IMG/VR virus record: IMGVR_UViG_3300042868_005134
Location: 239,636-303,635 of that record
Origin: a virus
Length of the DNA: 64,000 nt
Reading direction: 5' to 3' (one strand)
Positions 7,702 through 15,502 of the stretch are shown here, one piece after another; position 1 is the first letter of the stretch; every line of letters starts with the position of its first letter. A program made the position numbers and the translations under genes. The notes under the pieces are model-generated. The model saw nothing but the letters and a program-made list of their open reading frames with translations, did not search any database and was not told the DNA's origin.

Positions 7702-7730
7702 ATTATAAACGATATCTGTGCCCACGTCAA
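7702..7730 (-). promoter_or_regulatory. Sigma-70 promoter for moxR
   Basis: Minus strand TTGACG (7730-7725), 17-nt spacer, TATAAT (7707-7702). It starts transcription about 40 nt upstream of the moxR ATG at 7652 and is the main feature of the 85-bp gap between the flanking genes. Confidence 0.8.
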
Positions 7731-7737
7731 CTGTTTT

Positions 7738-8145
7738 TTAACTTTTTTCTTCGTTTTGAGCATCCTTTTTTCGAGCATTCATAGCTTTGACTAGTCCATA
7801 TTTTCGAATATCATCCGAAAACATGTATAGCTCAAAAGCCTTTTTTTCCGAAAAAACGGTTAAACTTTGTCCTGTTAAGAAATAAGGGCAGTCCAAATAG
7901 TTGTCAAAAAATATGATTGTTTGGGGACTAAGTTCAATTTTATCTGTGAAAGGAACTTCAAATTCTTCCAATTTAAGTTCGCCAATTAAAAATTCATATC
8001 CTTCTAGACTCAGTCGCAGTGCTCCGGATTCTTTGGTACGTTTACTTTGCCACCATTTGTGTAAGTGTAGTTTGACATTGGCTTCATCCGTACTACGTTC
8101 CATTGATTTAAGGAAAATTCTAGTGTAAAGTTCTCGACTAATCAT
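7738..8145 (-). CDS. Hypothetical protein (135 aa)
   Basis: A 135-residue protein with no membrane segment or enzyme motif. The centre (TIIFFDNYLDCPYFLTG) looks like a compact alpha/beta fold, and the C-terminus is charged (NARKKDAQNEEKS). It overlaps the SGNH-like gene by 4 nt (ATGA). T4-like phages carry conserved proteins of this size and character, but I cannot place it. Confidence 0.65.
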   Translation of the reverse strand: MISRELYTRIFLKSMERSTDEANVKLHLHKWWQSKRTKESGALRLSLEGYEFLIGELKLEEFEVPFTDKIELSPQTIIFFDNYLDCPYFLTGQSLTVFSEKKAFELYMFSDDIRKYGLVKAMNARKKDAQNEEKS

Positions 8146-9002
8146 AATTGATCTTTTATTTTTTTAAACACATTTTCAGCAAATCTTCTATGTGACATTT
8201 TACCAAGGTGCATGCCATCTCTTGCCACGTCTTGATGATTAAAAGTTATATCTAAATTATTAAAATTTGATAATCTATCACATATTGTTTGTATTATATT
8301 ACAATCTGGATTATTGGACCATGTGTTTTCTTGATTTTCTATTCCGATATGGTAGTGTATTTTAGATTCTTTAAATCTAGCAAGAGTGTTGATTAACATC
8401 AAATTTTTATAACTTTCAAAAGCGGCATAGCCCTCGTCCATAAATGTTGGATCTGCTTTAGTTAACTTTCTCTGTAGACTGTCAGAATATTCCGCATACT
8501 CCTGCCAATTTGGAACATAGTCTACTACTGCATCTTCTAATATAATCTCACGTCTGTACATACCAGGAACTGAAAAAAATATTAATTTTGGATTAAGTTT
8601 GTGTATATGTTTTTCTAATAGCATTGCCTGTCTATCTATACTCGATCCAGCTGTTGCCAAGTTCCAAAACGGAATTTTTTTACCTGTATAGTCTTTAATT
8701 TTGTTTAACAGTACGTTTGACCATACATCTTGAATTTCTAAACCAACTCCTGATGTATGACTACACCCTAAAAATACTATAGGTAGTTCACTGGTAGTTG
8801 TAAATTCGTCGCATCTAAATCTTTGACTATTGTACTTATAACTGTATGTTTTTGATCGTTCCAATGCCAAGTTGGGGTGTTCTTTTAAATCATGATTTGA
8901 CCAAAATCGTGGTTCGTCAGTCGCACAAAAAATATGTTCTGAACCACCTTCGTAAAAGCAAACAGTACTGGCGTGATCTAGAAGATGATTTATGCGACTC
9001 AT
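8142..9002 (-). CDS. SGNH/GDSL-like hydrolase
   Basis: A 286-residue protein. FLGCSHTSG (about residues 76-84) matches block I of SGNH hydrolases with Ser as nucleophile, NLATAGSS supplies the conserved Gly/Asn region, and ARDGMHLG near the C-terminus matches the catalytic Asp-x2-His block. Such enzymes remove acetyl or other acyl groups from sugars or lipids. No signal peptide is present, so it probably acts inside the cell or in the virion. The substrate is unknown; the phage's sugar-nucleotide genes make a glycan esterase plausible. ATGA overlaps link it to both neighbours. Confidence 0.65.
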   Translation of the reverse strand: MSRINHLLDHASTVCFYEGGSEHIFCATDEPRFWSNHDLKEHPNLALERSKTYSYKYNSQRFRCDEFTTTSELPIVFLGCSHTSGVGLEIQDVWSNVLLNKIKDYTGKKIPFWNLATAGSSIDRQAMLLEKHIHKLNPKLIFFSVPGMYRREIILEDAVVDYVPNWQEYAEYSDSLQRKLTKADPTFMDEGYAAFESYKNLMLINTLARFKESKIHYHIGIENQENTWSNNPDCNIIQTICDRLSNFNNLDITFNHQDVARDGMHLGKMSHRRFAENVFKKIKDQL

Positions 9003-9283
9003 TTAACGATTTCTCCAGCAGTTAATCTAACCACCTGAAAATCACCACAATCGAACATCTGATTTAATTTTTTTGCTAGATTGATAGCATGTCCAGGGTT
9101 GCTAAATGATACTTTCTTATATTTAGGACCTGGGTAGGATGTAAGGCTGTTAAAGCTCTTTAAATTGAAAGGTTCGTTTTTGTAAAATACTGCCCAAATA
9201 GCATCGGACTCTAAAACTTGTTCGGTTTTATAGTTCTTTTTATTGGTGTATTCTAAAAGTACCTTAGGCTTGGGTCTACTCAT
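8999..9283 (-). CDS. Conserved T4-like phage protein (94 aa)
   Basis: A 94-residue basic protein beginning MSRPKPKVLLEYTNKK, with DAIWAVFYKNEPFNLK and a C-terminal FSNPGHAINLAKKLN segment. This pattern recurs in T4-like phages of aquatic bacteria as a conserved protein of unknown function. The Pro/Lys-rich start and compact alpha/beta pattern suggest a nucleic-acid or protein-binding role, which is inference. A late-type box lies 25 nt upstream. Confidence 0.75.
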   Translation of the reverse strand: MSRPKPKVLLEYTNKKNYKTEQVLESDAIWAVFYKNEPFNLKSFNSLTSYPGPKYKKVSFSNPGHAINLAKKLNQMFDCGDFQVVRLTAGEIVK

Positions 9284-9307
9284 ATATGCGTCCTTAATAT
9301 ACGCATA

Positions 9308-9315
9308 TATTTATC
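9308..9315 (-). promoter_or_regulatory. Late-type promoter box GATAAATA
   Basis: Minus-strand GATAAATA in the short gap between two genes, about 25 nt before the ATG at 9283 and followed by an AAGGAC ribosome-binding site. It differs from the T4 late core by one base and matches the boxes seen before several structural genes in this window. Confidence 0.5.
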
Positions 9316-9317
9316 AT

Positions 9318-9560
9318 CTAGGTAGTGGAAAATCCCCCACCATCCATTTTGATAGTAACTTCGCTGCCTTGCGCCTGTGCCAATTTGCTTAACAATTCGT
9401 CTTGATCTTCTAGCAATTTGGCAGTTATTTCACCTAGACTATAAGCCAGCATCTTTGCTGACTTAATGTCTATTTTTACTTCTTTTTGCTGTGCCAATTC
9501 AGCACTTTTTACCTGCTGAATAAACTGCTGAATAGGCAGTGTGTTAATTGGATTTGACAT
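9318..9560 (-). CDS. Small conserved phage protein (80 aa)
   Basis: An 80-residue, Gln/Lys-rich, mostly helical protein (PIQQFIQQVKSAELAQQKE, then a DIKSAKML helix) ending in a short Gly-rich tail. No enzyme motif. It overlaps the upstream gene by 17 nt, so the two are probably co-translated. Small helical proteins of this kind sit near the RNase H gene in related phages; function unknown. Confidence 0.65.
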   Translation of the reverse strand: MSNPINTLPIQQFIQQVKSAELAQQKEVKIDIKSAKMLAYSLGEITAKLLEDQDELLSKLAQAQGSEVTIKMDGGGFSTT

Positions 9561-10023
9561 TACTTAGTACCTGTTTCATTTCAAATTCTGTTTTAAAAGG
9601 TCCACGGTTCTCGTAGCGTTCAATTGTAATTAGTTTAGGGCAGAAACTTTTAACCCAACCTTTGTCAAATCGAATAATATAATAACCTGCGCAATACAAA
9701 CTTTTGCTAGCTTCACTTTTTGTAAACAGGGGCAATTTCTTTTGTACATTATACATGGGATTACATGGAGTACAGCTTGTTGGATACCCGTGTACATCTT
9801 TGCTTTCATCTTGACTAATAGTAGTTGTAATTTTACCACTAAAAAAATCCTTCCCGAATGCTTTAATAAGCTCTTCTTTTTTGCCAAAGAAACTACTGCC
9901 GTCTTTGCCACTTAACATATATTTGTTATTTTCTTTCTTGTGTAATGTACCAATCTTTTCTCCGTCTTGTTCTACAATCCAAAACTTGCCATCTACGATG
10001 GGCTTGGCGTGAATTTCTGTCAT
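9544..10023 (-). CDS. Conserved T4-like phage protein (159 aa)
   Basis: A 159-residue protein with an alpha/beta N-terminus (GKFWIVEQDGEKIGTL), then GYPTSCTPCNPMYNVQKKLP and SLYCAGYYIIRF-x-KGWVKSFCPKL, motifs I associate with a protein conserved in aquatic T4-like phages. Several cysteines could bind metal, but no standard zinc-finger spacing is clear. I chose the ATG at 10023 because it has a strong GAGGA site. An alternative start at 10086 overlaps the rnh stop as ATGA and would add 21 residues. Confidence 0.75.
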   Translation of the reverse strand: MTEIHAKPIVDGKFWIVEQDGEKIGTLHKKENNKYMLSGKDGSSFFGKKEELIKAFGKDFFSGKITTTISQDESKDVHGYPTSCTPCNPMYNVQKKLPLFTKSEASKSLYCAGYYIIRFDKGWVKSFCPKLITIERYENRGPFKTEFEMKQVLSNVKSN

Positions 10024-10082
10024 AATATTTTCCTCACAATCTTGTGTTTCATTTGGACATGTATTTTTATATAAACATATTG

Positions 10083-11045
10083 TCATTTGTATTTTGCCTG
10101 AAATGGTTCAGCATACTGCTGAATGCTGTCAATCATACGTTTCATATCGTATAGTTGACAAAATTTTAATAGTCTAATGCCCACTTGATCAACAGTCTTG
10201 GGTACAGCATTAGTTGTAATTGTTTCTTTAATAAAAGACTTAATGTCTTCAGGCTGTGCTTTAAGGTCGATCAGCTGACGATTACGGTGGTAGTCATCTA
10301 GCACCCTGTGTTCACCGCCATTGTGATCAACCCACCTCTGCAACATGAGATTGTTCCACGCGAAGCCTTTGTTACTGCGGTCCTTAAATGCGTCTTCTAA
10401 TTTGTTCTTACGAACTTTAGGATAGGCACTAAAGACATTATCGCTACTATCGCCACGCATACACTTCTCGAACAAAATCCATTCAGGATTAGGAATATCT
10501 TTAGGCAAGCCAGTCTTAGTGTCTTTAACCATTTTACCTTTTTTATCAAAGATGCCTTCGATAGTGGTAAGTGTTTCAGCTACGCCGTTATACTGTTTGA
10601 CATTGTCGGCAATCAGCTGATGAAAATCGCTGTCTGTTGAAATGATCACGTGGCTATCATCAGGATGATCCGCAATGAACCCAGCAATTAAATCGTCTGC
10701 TTCTAGCTGACTATGTTGTAATACTGTACAGTTAGTTTTCTCTGTAATGAACTTTTTAAACTCGTCAAACGCTTCCCAGAACAACTTATCTTCTTCTGCT
10801 TCTTTGACAGTCATGGCCGCACGAGTTTCTGCCCTATTAGCCTTGTAGGGCTTGTAATAATCTTTGCGCCAGCTTCGACCTTCGAGGCAGAAGACCACGT
10901 GCTTCCCTTCAAAGTCATTCCATGCTTTTTTGATACTGTTAAATGTGATATGGAATGCCATACCTACTTTAATATCGGCATCGCCGCGAATAACGTGTCT
11001 AGCACGAAAGAATGTGTTAGCAGTATCAACTAAAATATATGTCAT
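10083..11045 (-). CDS. rnh: 5'-3' exonuclease / RNase H (T4 Rnh-like)
   Basis: A 320-residue FEN/PIN-fold nuclease. The start, ILVDTANTFFRARH, contains the first metal-binding Asp. Later acidic clusters follow at SQLEADDLIAG and STDSDFHQL, then the DSSDNVFSA helix-hairpin-like region. The layout matches T4 RNase H, which removes RNA primers and short DNA from lagging-strand fragments together with gp32 and the clamp. The acidic residues are intact, so activity is expected. Confidence 0.9.
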   Translation of the reverse strand: MTYILVDTANTFFRARHVIRGDADIKVGMAFHITFNSIKKAWNDFEGKHVVFCLEGRSWRKDYYKPYKANRAETRAAMTVKEAEEDKLFWEAFDEFKKFITEKTNCTVLQHSQLEADDLIAGFIADHPDDSHVIISTDSDFHQLIADNVKQYNGVAETLTTIEGIFDKKGKMVKDTKTGLPKDIPNPEWILFEKCMRGDSSDNVFSAYPKVRKNKLEDAFKDRSNKGFAWNNLMLQRWVDHNGGEHRVLDDYHRNRQLIDLKAQPEDIKSFIKETITTNAVPKTVDQVGIRLLKFCQLYDMKRMIDSIQQYAEPFQAKYK

Positions 11046-11512
11046 GAAACCTCTGACTTGCCTTTGGCAATTGGAACTACGTTAATATAACCGGCACCTC
11101 TACTAGTGTCCAGACCTTCCTCGCCTAGCATGTTTCTAACAATGTCACGGAACCAACGATCTACAATCTCTTCGTCCGGGTCACCATCGAAACCGTATCC
11201 AGCTTGTTTCAATTGTAACACAAAAAGTTCATTCCAGTCAAGCTCAAAGAAGCCATTACGGATATTATCTTTGTTAACGTGCGTATCCAAAACACTTACC
11301 CACGGCTCGCCTTTGGCAGTAGCACGATCTTTTGGTGTCATCTTGGCAACGGCTTCTGCCTTCTGCGCTGCCTCGGCGGCATCGAGTGCGGTTTTAGCAA
11401 TCTTGGCAGAATCTTCTGCGGCTTTTAATGACGCTTCTGCTTCCTCTTTAGCCTTGGCCTTTATCTTATCGATGCCGGTTAAGCGTTCAATTATGTCTGT
11501 TATTTTCCCCAT
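11042..11512 (-). CDS. Hypothetical protein with Ala/Lys coiled coil
   Basis: A 156-residue protein. Residues about 12-60 form a long Ala/Lys/Glu-rich helix (KAKEEAEASLKAAEDSAKIA) likely to be a coiled coil. The C-terminal half is globular (ELDWNELFVLQLKQAGYGFDGD) and ends in a basic, Ser-rich tail. I use the ATG at 11512, which has a GGGGGAA site 5 nt upstream; 11524 is possible. It overlaps the queE 3' end. Function unknown. Confidence 0.65.
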   Translation of the reverse strand: MGKITDIIERLTGIDKIKAKAKEEAEASLKAAEDSAKIAKTALDAAEAAQKAEAVAKMTPKDRATAKGEPWVSVLDTHVNKDNIRNGFFELDWNELFVLQLKQAGYGFDGDPDEEIVDRWFRDIVRNMLGEEGLDTSRGAGYINVVPIAKGKSEVS

Positions 11513-12360
11513 CCGTTCCCCCATAAGTCTACGTGTAGTCTTGGGCTATAGTAATAGCCTCTTTTTAATGCTTCGTCGGCAATGTGTATACGATTACCAT
11601 CATACACACTGACAACACCGCCCACAGGCATAACGTACACCGGTCCTACAAAACCTGCGTCACGATATGCCATCACAGCTTGATCAACTTCGTCAAAGTG
11701 TTCTAACTGATCCACTACGAATTTCAAATATACAAAACCGTATTGTTGATAGTCTGCTACCACATCGGGTTTAACAGCATCATTCCATTTTTCTCCGCTT
11801 GCGCTTAATTTAGGACTTACGCTAAATGTAATTTCTCTAAACGAGTGATACCAATTATCTAAAAATGTTTTAAATTCTTCATGTAACGGCTGGGTACCGT
11901 TTGTTTCAAATGTTAGATTTTTTAAATCCTGCATTTTTGTATGATTCAGTAATGCGGGATATAACTGTTGCCAGCCCAGCAAAGGCTCACCGCCTGTGAT
12001 AACAAGATGTACATCGTTACCGTTGCTTTGTACCCAAGTATTTTTATTAGGTGTTAATCCCAGTATCTTAGATACAATCTCGTCAATGGTATAATAAGGA
12101 CTTAGTTCTTTGAATGCCGGATGCCAACTAGCATAGCTATCACAACCTGTGTTAACTAAGGGTAATTGTTCAAATGTTTTGTAAAGGTGAACACTGTTAG
12201 CAATAGGTTCTACCTCGTTAGTTAGTTCGCCTTTAGGCATGCCAAATCCAGCACATTTAAAATTACATCCGAATGTTCTTAAGAACACACTAGGTACACC
12301 AATAAATCTACCTTCGCCTTGTGCTGAATAAAATACCTCACTGATTTTTATCTTGTCCAT
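11500..12360 (-). CDS. queE: 7-carboxy-7-deazaguanine synthase, radical SAM, variant cysteine spacing
   Basis: A 286-residue QueE-type radical SAM enzyme: YSAQGEGRFIGVPSVFLR near the start, VITGGEPLL in the middle (the SAM-contacting GGE motif), FETNGT, and SPKLSASGEKW. QueE turns 6-carboxytetrahydropterin into 7-carboxy-7-deazaguanine, the first 7-deazaguanine of the queuosine and DNA-modification routes. The cluster cysteines are unusual: Cys32 and Cys36 (CNFKC) are followed by a 36-residue insertion before GCDSYASW, whose Cys73 sits where the third cysteine should be. The start at 12360 gives the standard N-terminus. FolE, QueD and DpdA are encoded nearby. Confidence 0.88.
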   Translation of the reverse strand: MDKIKISEVFYSAQGEGRFIGVPSVFLRTFGCNFKCAGFGMPKGELTNEVEPIANSVHLYKTFEQLPLVNTGCDSYASWHPAFKELSPYYTIDEIVSKILGLTPNKNTWVQSNGNDVHLVITGGEPLLGWQQLYPALLNHTKMQDLKNLTFETNGTQPLHEEFKTFLDNWYHSFREITFSVSPKLSASGEKWNDAVKPDVVADYQQYGFVYLKFVVDQLEHFDEVDQAVMAYRDAGFVGPVYVMPVGGVVSVYDGNRIHIADEALKRGYYYSPRLHVDLWGNGWGK

Positions 12361-12589
12361 CTTCTTTCTCTTTCTTAAATTCATTGTACGAAGTAGTAAT
12401 ACTATCCCATACTGCCCACTTAAACAACCAAGACAACAAGGATGTTAAACCTAATACTAGCAATAAAGCACCAATAATTCCAGGTAGTAGAAATCCTATA
12501 ATAACAGAAGTCATAGCAATAACATAAACCTTTTGCCAAGGTTTCCATTTACTCCATTGCCATACTACAAAATTGTAAACGTCTTTCAA
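12338..12589 (-). CDS. Small membrane protein (83 aa)
   Basis: An 83-residue protein with two closely spaced hydrophobic segments (about residues 22-42 and 43-58: VIAMTSVIIGFLLPGIIGAL, LLVLGLTSLLSWLF), an aromatic N-terminus and a charged tail (EFKKEKEDGQDKNQ). It is probably an inner-membrane hairpin. It overlaps the queE start by 23 nt and the upstream gene by 4 nt. Function unknown. Confidence 0.7.
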   Translation of the reverse strand: MKDVYNFVVWQWSKWKPWQKVYVIAMTSVIIGFLLPGIIGALLLVLGLTSLLSWLFKWAVWDSITTSYNEFKKEKEDGQDKNQ

Positions 12590-12903
12590 TTTTTTAAACT
12601 TTCCAATGTTGCGATTTTGGCAATACGTTCTCCAAAATCTTGATCTTGTGTAATTATGTATGTTTGATGATCACTGCGATCCTGTCTGCGATCATATCGA
12701 CTAAATTCTACTATTTTACCACCTATGGCATTATAGACTTTAAAGTGTAGCGTTGGTTCACTATCGATAGACTGTTTGCTAACAGCTATACCTATACCTA
12801 TACTACCTTTAGATATTGTGTTATAATGTACTGGTTGTTCTTCCCGTGCGTTTTCCCAATCATCTCGCACCCATTTAATTACCATTCTTTTAAACCAGTT
12901 CAT
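12586..12903 (-). CDS. Hypothetical protein (105 aa)
   Basis: A 105-residue soluble protein (NWFKRMVIKWVRDDWENARE at the N-terminus, then a beta-rich middle and DQDFGERIAKIATLESLKN at the end). The basic amphipathic N-terminal helix could associate with membrane or nucleic acid. It is coupled to both neighbours by 4-nt overlaps. No known domain recognised. Confidence 0.65.
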   Translation of the reverse strand: MNWFKRMVIKWVRDDWENAREEQPVHYNTISKGSIGIGIAVSKQSIDSEPTLHFKVYNAIGGKIVEFSRYDRRQDRSDHQTYIITQDQDFGERIAKIATLESLKN

Positions 12904-13118
12904 TTACATATCTCCAACCAATTATCTAATTTTTTTGCTGCCTCGTCGAACTCTAAAGCCCACACCGTAGCATATATTGTAGCATCTTCTATACGTAAGT
13001 CAAATGGTACTACGCCATTAATTCTAAAATCTTCCGGCACTCTAGTAGTAACTTCGAATTCTTGTAAATTCTTAGCACGACTAATAAAGTGATCCATTAT
13101 ATCTTTAGCTGTTTCCAT
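12900..13118 (-). CDS. Hypothetical protein (72 aa)
   Basis: A 72-residue protein with a helix (TAKDIMDHFISRAKNL), a short beta region (FRINGVVPFDLRIEDA) and a C-terminal helix (FDEAAKKLDNWLEICK). No motif of known function. ATGA overlap with the downstream gene. Confidence 0.6.
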   Translation of the reverse strand: METAKDIMDHFISRAKNLQEFEVTTRVPEDFRINGVVPFDLRIEDATIYATVWALEFDEAAKKLDNWLEICK

Positions 13119-13119
13119 A

Positions 13120-13620
13120 TTACTCCTTTGGAAATTCTTGACTAAAAGGCCACGATGTATTTGGATCGGGTCTCGGCTTTAGCTTAACATTCTCTTCAAT
13201 AACTTCACCTGTTATTTCATCACAAAGGCTAACTTGATATGGAGCAATAATATGTACAGCACAATCTTCCTCCTGCCAATCATGTTCTCCATCATAGAGC
13301 CAACCTGAGCCACCTTCGTAGTAGAGTTCTTTGAGTTCTTGTTGTTCTAATTCTGAAATGTCATCGCTGAATTCCCACTCGACACTAATGCTGTCATCGA
13401 ACTCACAACCCCACCCTACATCGGTCTTAGCGTAGGCAACATCATCTCCTTCCCACGGAAGATTACAGTCTAAGTCTTCTTCGATAAAGCCTTGACCCCA
13501 ACGATATGTTTCGTCAATGTTAAACCAACTAATAGATCCATCTTCGTTTTCACGAAACATCTCTACGTGATATACAATGCTTTTCTTTTCTAAAGGTTTT
13601 ATAAGATAAACGTGGCTCAT
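13120..13620 (-). CDS. Highly acidic protein (166 aa), possible DNA mimic
   Basis: A 166-residue protein in which about 41 residues are Asp or Glu and only about 11 are Lys or Arg, with many Trp and Tyr. Acidic patches run throughout (GFIEEDLDCNLPWEGDD, EFSDDISELEQQELKELY). No catalytic motif is visible. Phages use acidic DNA-mimic proteins against restriction enzymes and other DNA-binding proteins, and this composition fits, but fold evidence is lacking. Its ATG overlaps the stop of the tiny membrane protein upstream. Confidence 0.7.
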   Translation of the reverse strand: MSHVYLIKPLEKKSIVYHVEMFRENEDGSISWFNIDETYRWGQGFIEEDLDCNLPWEGDDVAYAKTDVGWGCEFDDSISVEWEFSDDISELEQQELKELYYEGGSGWLYDGEHDWQEEDCAVHIIAPYQVSLCDEITGEVIEENVKLKPRPDPNTSWPFSQEFPKE

Positions 13621-13790
13621 TTAAACATCCTTGCATCTAAGATAATTGCTGCACCCAAGATTAGCCATACTATTCCAGGCCAAACACTACCACCGGCGAT
13701 TGCGGCAATACCAGAACCTAAGTTAACACCACCGACTAGGTAGCCGATCGTTTTACGGTTACGACCAAACCATTCAAAAAACTTATTCAT
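13617..13790 (-). CDS. Tiny membrane protein (57 aa)
   Basis: A 57-residue reading frame from MNKFFEWFGRNRKTIGY to LDARMFK. A basic, aromatic N-terminus precedes two short hydrophobic Gly-rich stretches (YLVGGVNLGSGIAAIAG and VWPGIVWLILGAAIIL), giving a probable membrane hairpin. The start overlaps the upstream stop as TAATG and the stop overlaps the next ATG, so it is locked into the folE operon. Function unknown. Confidence 0.65.
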   Translation of the reverse strand: MNKFFEWFGRNRKTIGYLVGGVNLGSGIAAIAGGSVWPGIVWLILGAAIILDARMFK

Positions 13791-13903
13791 TATATTTCCT
13801 TAATGTAGTATTGTGAAGCAGGGTATGTTTGTTGTAGCCATTCTAACAAGCCTTCTTCGACTGGCAAGCGAATGCTTTCAAACTTGTTTGTAATATATTT
13901 CAT
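13790..13903 (-). CDS. Tiny protein (37 aa) coupled to folE
   Basis: A 37-codon frame, MKYITNKFESIRLPVEEGLL and onward to YYIKEI. The ATG overlaps the folE stop as ATGA and the stop overlaps the next start as TAATG, which argues for real translation. No motif or membrane segment; function unknown. Confidence 0.5.
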   Translation of the reverse strand: MKYITNKFESIRLPVEEGLLEWLQQTYPASQYYIKEI

Positions 13904-14646
13904 CGCGGAGCAAACTCCTGTTGCATCTTAATGTTGTCAAAGAATTCTTTCTTAGTACCCATGTCTGTATTAAATGCGCCTTTGAGTACTGTAGTCTGTG
14001 TCAATGAGCTATGTGCCATAATGCCACGATTCTCACAGCATCCGTGTGTGGCTTGAATATACACTGCTACGTTTTCTGATTCAGTAGCTTTGCTAATCTC
14101 ACGGGCAATGTCGTTACAAAGTTCCTCCTGGAGAGTACCGCGTCGAGCACACCACTGAGCGATCCGTGTGTATTTCGAGAGACCAATAAGTTTATTAGCG
14201 GCAATGATACCGATGTAGGCAACCCCAGATACAGGCTGGTGATGATGAGAACACATACTTCGAAGTTCACTACGTACCACAAGCATACCTTCGTAACGGT
14301 CCTCTGAATCATTGGGAAATGCTGTTGCGTCTGGTGCTCTTTCATATCTTCCTGCCATAATTTCATTAAAATACATTTTAGCAAGACGTCTTGCGGTGCC
14401 TTTACTGTTGGGATCATTCTCGCGATCAATTAGTAACTTATCTAAGATTTGTTCGAATGCCGGTGTTGCTTCGTCAATTAGTTTTTCTACGTCGCCTTCG
14501 TGTAGATAATCACTGATGTTATCGCCAGCCCAAAACCGTTTGTTATCACGTTTCATCTTAAAGCGAAGATGATCTCCTAGATATGCTTCTTGATAACCGC
14601 CATCACCTGCCATTGCGTCAAGTGCTGTTTCTTTTTTATCTGTCAT
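13900..14646 (-). CDS. folE: GTP cyclohydrolase I
   Basis: A 248-residue FolE. SMCSHHHQPVSGVAYIGI supplies the zinc Cys and the His pair, GLSKYTRIAQWCARR and TLQEELCNDIA match the conserved GLSK/R-x-Q-x-QE blocks, and HGCCENRGI gives the second zinc Cys. It converts GTP to dihydroneopterin triphosphate, the entry point to folate and 7-deazaguanine. With QueD, QueE and DpdA in the same window the second use is likely. A Ser replaces Glu in the usual CEHH motif. The gene has its own sigma-70-like promoter. Confidence 0.93.
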   Translation of the reverse strand: MTDKKETALDAMAGDGGYQEAYLGDHLRFKMKRDNKRFWAGDNISDYLHEGDVEKLIDEATPAFEQILDKLLIDRENDPNSKGTARRLAKMYFNEIMAGRYERAPDATAFPNDSEDRYEGMLVVRSELRSMCSHHHQPVSGVAYIGIIAANKLIGLSKYTRIAQWCARRGTLQEELCNDIAREISKATESENVAVYIQATHGCCENRGIMAHSSLTQTTVLKGAFNTDMGTKKEFFDNIKMQQEFAPR

Positions 14647-14689
14647 TTTATTTTCCTATGTTAAGGCAGAGGTCATTGCCATTTGTATT

Positions 14690-14719
14690 AGTATACACTA
14701 TTATTTAGGTTTTTGTCAA
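14690..14719 (-). promoter_or_regulatory. Sigma-70 promoter for folE
   Basis: Minus strand TTGACA (14719-14714), 18-nt spacer, TATACT (14695-14690), about 44 nt before the folE ATG. The -35 box lies inside the 3' end of the upstream dehydrogenase gene. Confidence 0.7.
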
Positions 14720-15502
14720 CCTTAGTAATGTATTTTTCTTAACTGCTTCTTTCAAAACATTTAAATTTATATCTAGTGTTTCTGCGTACTTTAATAAGGC
14801 ACTAGTATCTTTGGGAAAACACATACCGCCGAATCCGTTGTACCCATCTGGACCCGGTACTTGGGTATGGCTGATGTTAATGCGATTGTCTTTGGCAACC
14901 ATGCCTCGAATTCTATTCCAGTCATGACCTTGCGCTTTTGCCAATTGACACATCTCGTTCATAAAAACTACCTTGGTTGCTAGAAACGAATTAATAATAT
15001 ATTTTACCATGGCAGCTTCGCCAATAGTACAGAACACTGAATCTACATTTGGTTTGGTATATTTTATAACACGTTCTGCTTCTCTTTGATAGGCCAGTGT
15101 GCTACCGCCAATAATAGCCCAGTTTTCTTTGGCATAATCCTGAGCAGCATTAGCGGCAGTTAAAAATTCAGGCACATGTACTAGATTGGAATATTGGGTT
15201 TGTAAATATTCGTATACATTGGGAGTAGCTGTCACTTTTGAAATGATGACCCCTTTAAAGTTTTTTAAATTAGTCAACGTAGATACTAGGGGCAGAGTAT
15301 TACAACTTCCATCATCATTCATGGGACTAGGTACACAAACAAACACAGCTTCGGCATCTGTTAAATCAGCGTATGTGCTGTTAAAACCTTTACTAGGATC
15401 TGTATCGATAATTACCAGGTTGGCAAATCCTTCATAGTTGGAGGCAATAGCACTACCAACAAAGCCGCATCCCACGATACCAATTTTTGGCAGATCAAAC
15501 AT
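14705..15502 (-). CDS. UDP-glucose/GDP-mannose dehydrogenase-like protein, short form
   Basis: A 265-residue protein. The start MFDLPKIGIVGCGFVGSAI carries the NAD-binding GxGxxG. FNGFGGMCFPKDTSAL near residues 225-240 holds the catalytic Cys of the family. UDP-glucose 6-dehydrogenases oxidise a sugar nucleotide to the uronic acid. The protein ends about 30 residues after the Cys motif, so the usual C-terminal UDP-binding domain is missing; the enzyme may be specialised or need a partner. I chose the ATG at 15502 because upstream in-frame codons give a non-homologous extension. Confidence 0.8.
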   Translation of the reverse strand: MFDLPKIGIVGCGFVGSAIASNYEGFANLVIIDTDPSKGFNSTYADLTDAEAVFVCVPSPMNDDGSCNTLPLVSTLTNLKNFKGVIISKVTATPNVYEYLQTQYSNLVHVPEFLTAANAAQDYAKENWAIIGGSTLAYQREAERVIKYTKPNVDSVFCTIGEAAMVKYIINSFLATKVVFMNEMCQLAKAQGHDWNRIRGMVAKDNRINISHTQVPGPDGYNGFGGMCFPKDTSALLKYAETLDINLNVLKEAVKKNTLLRLTKT

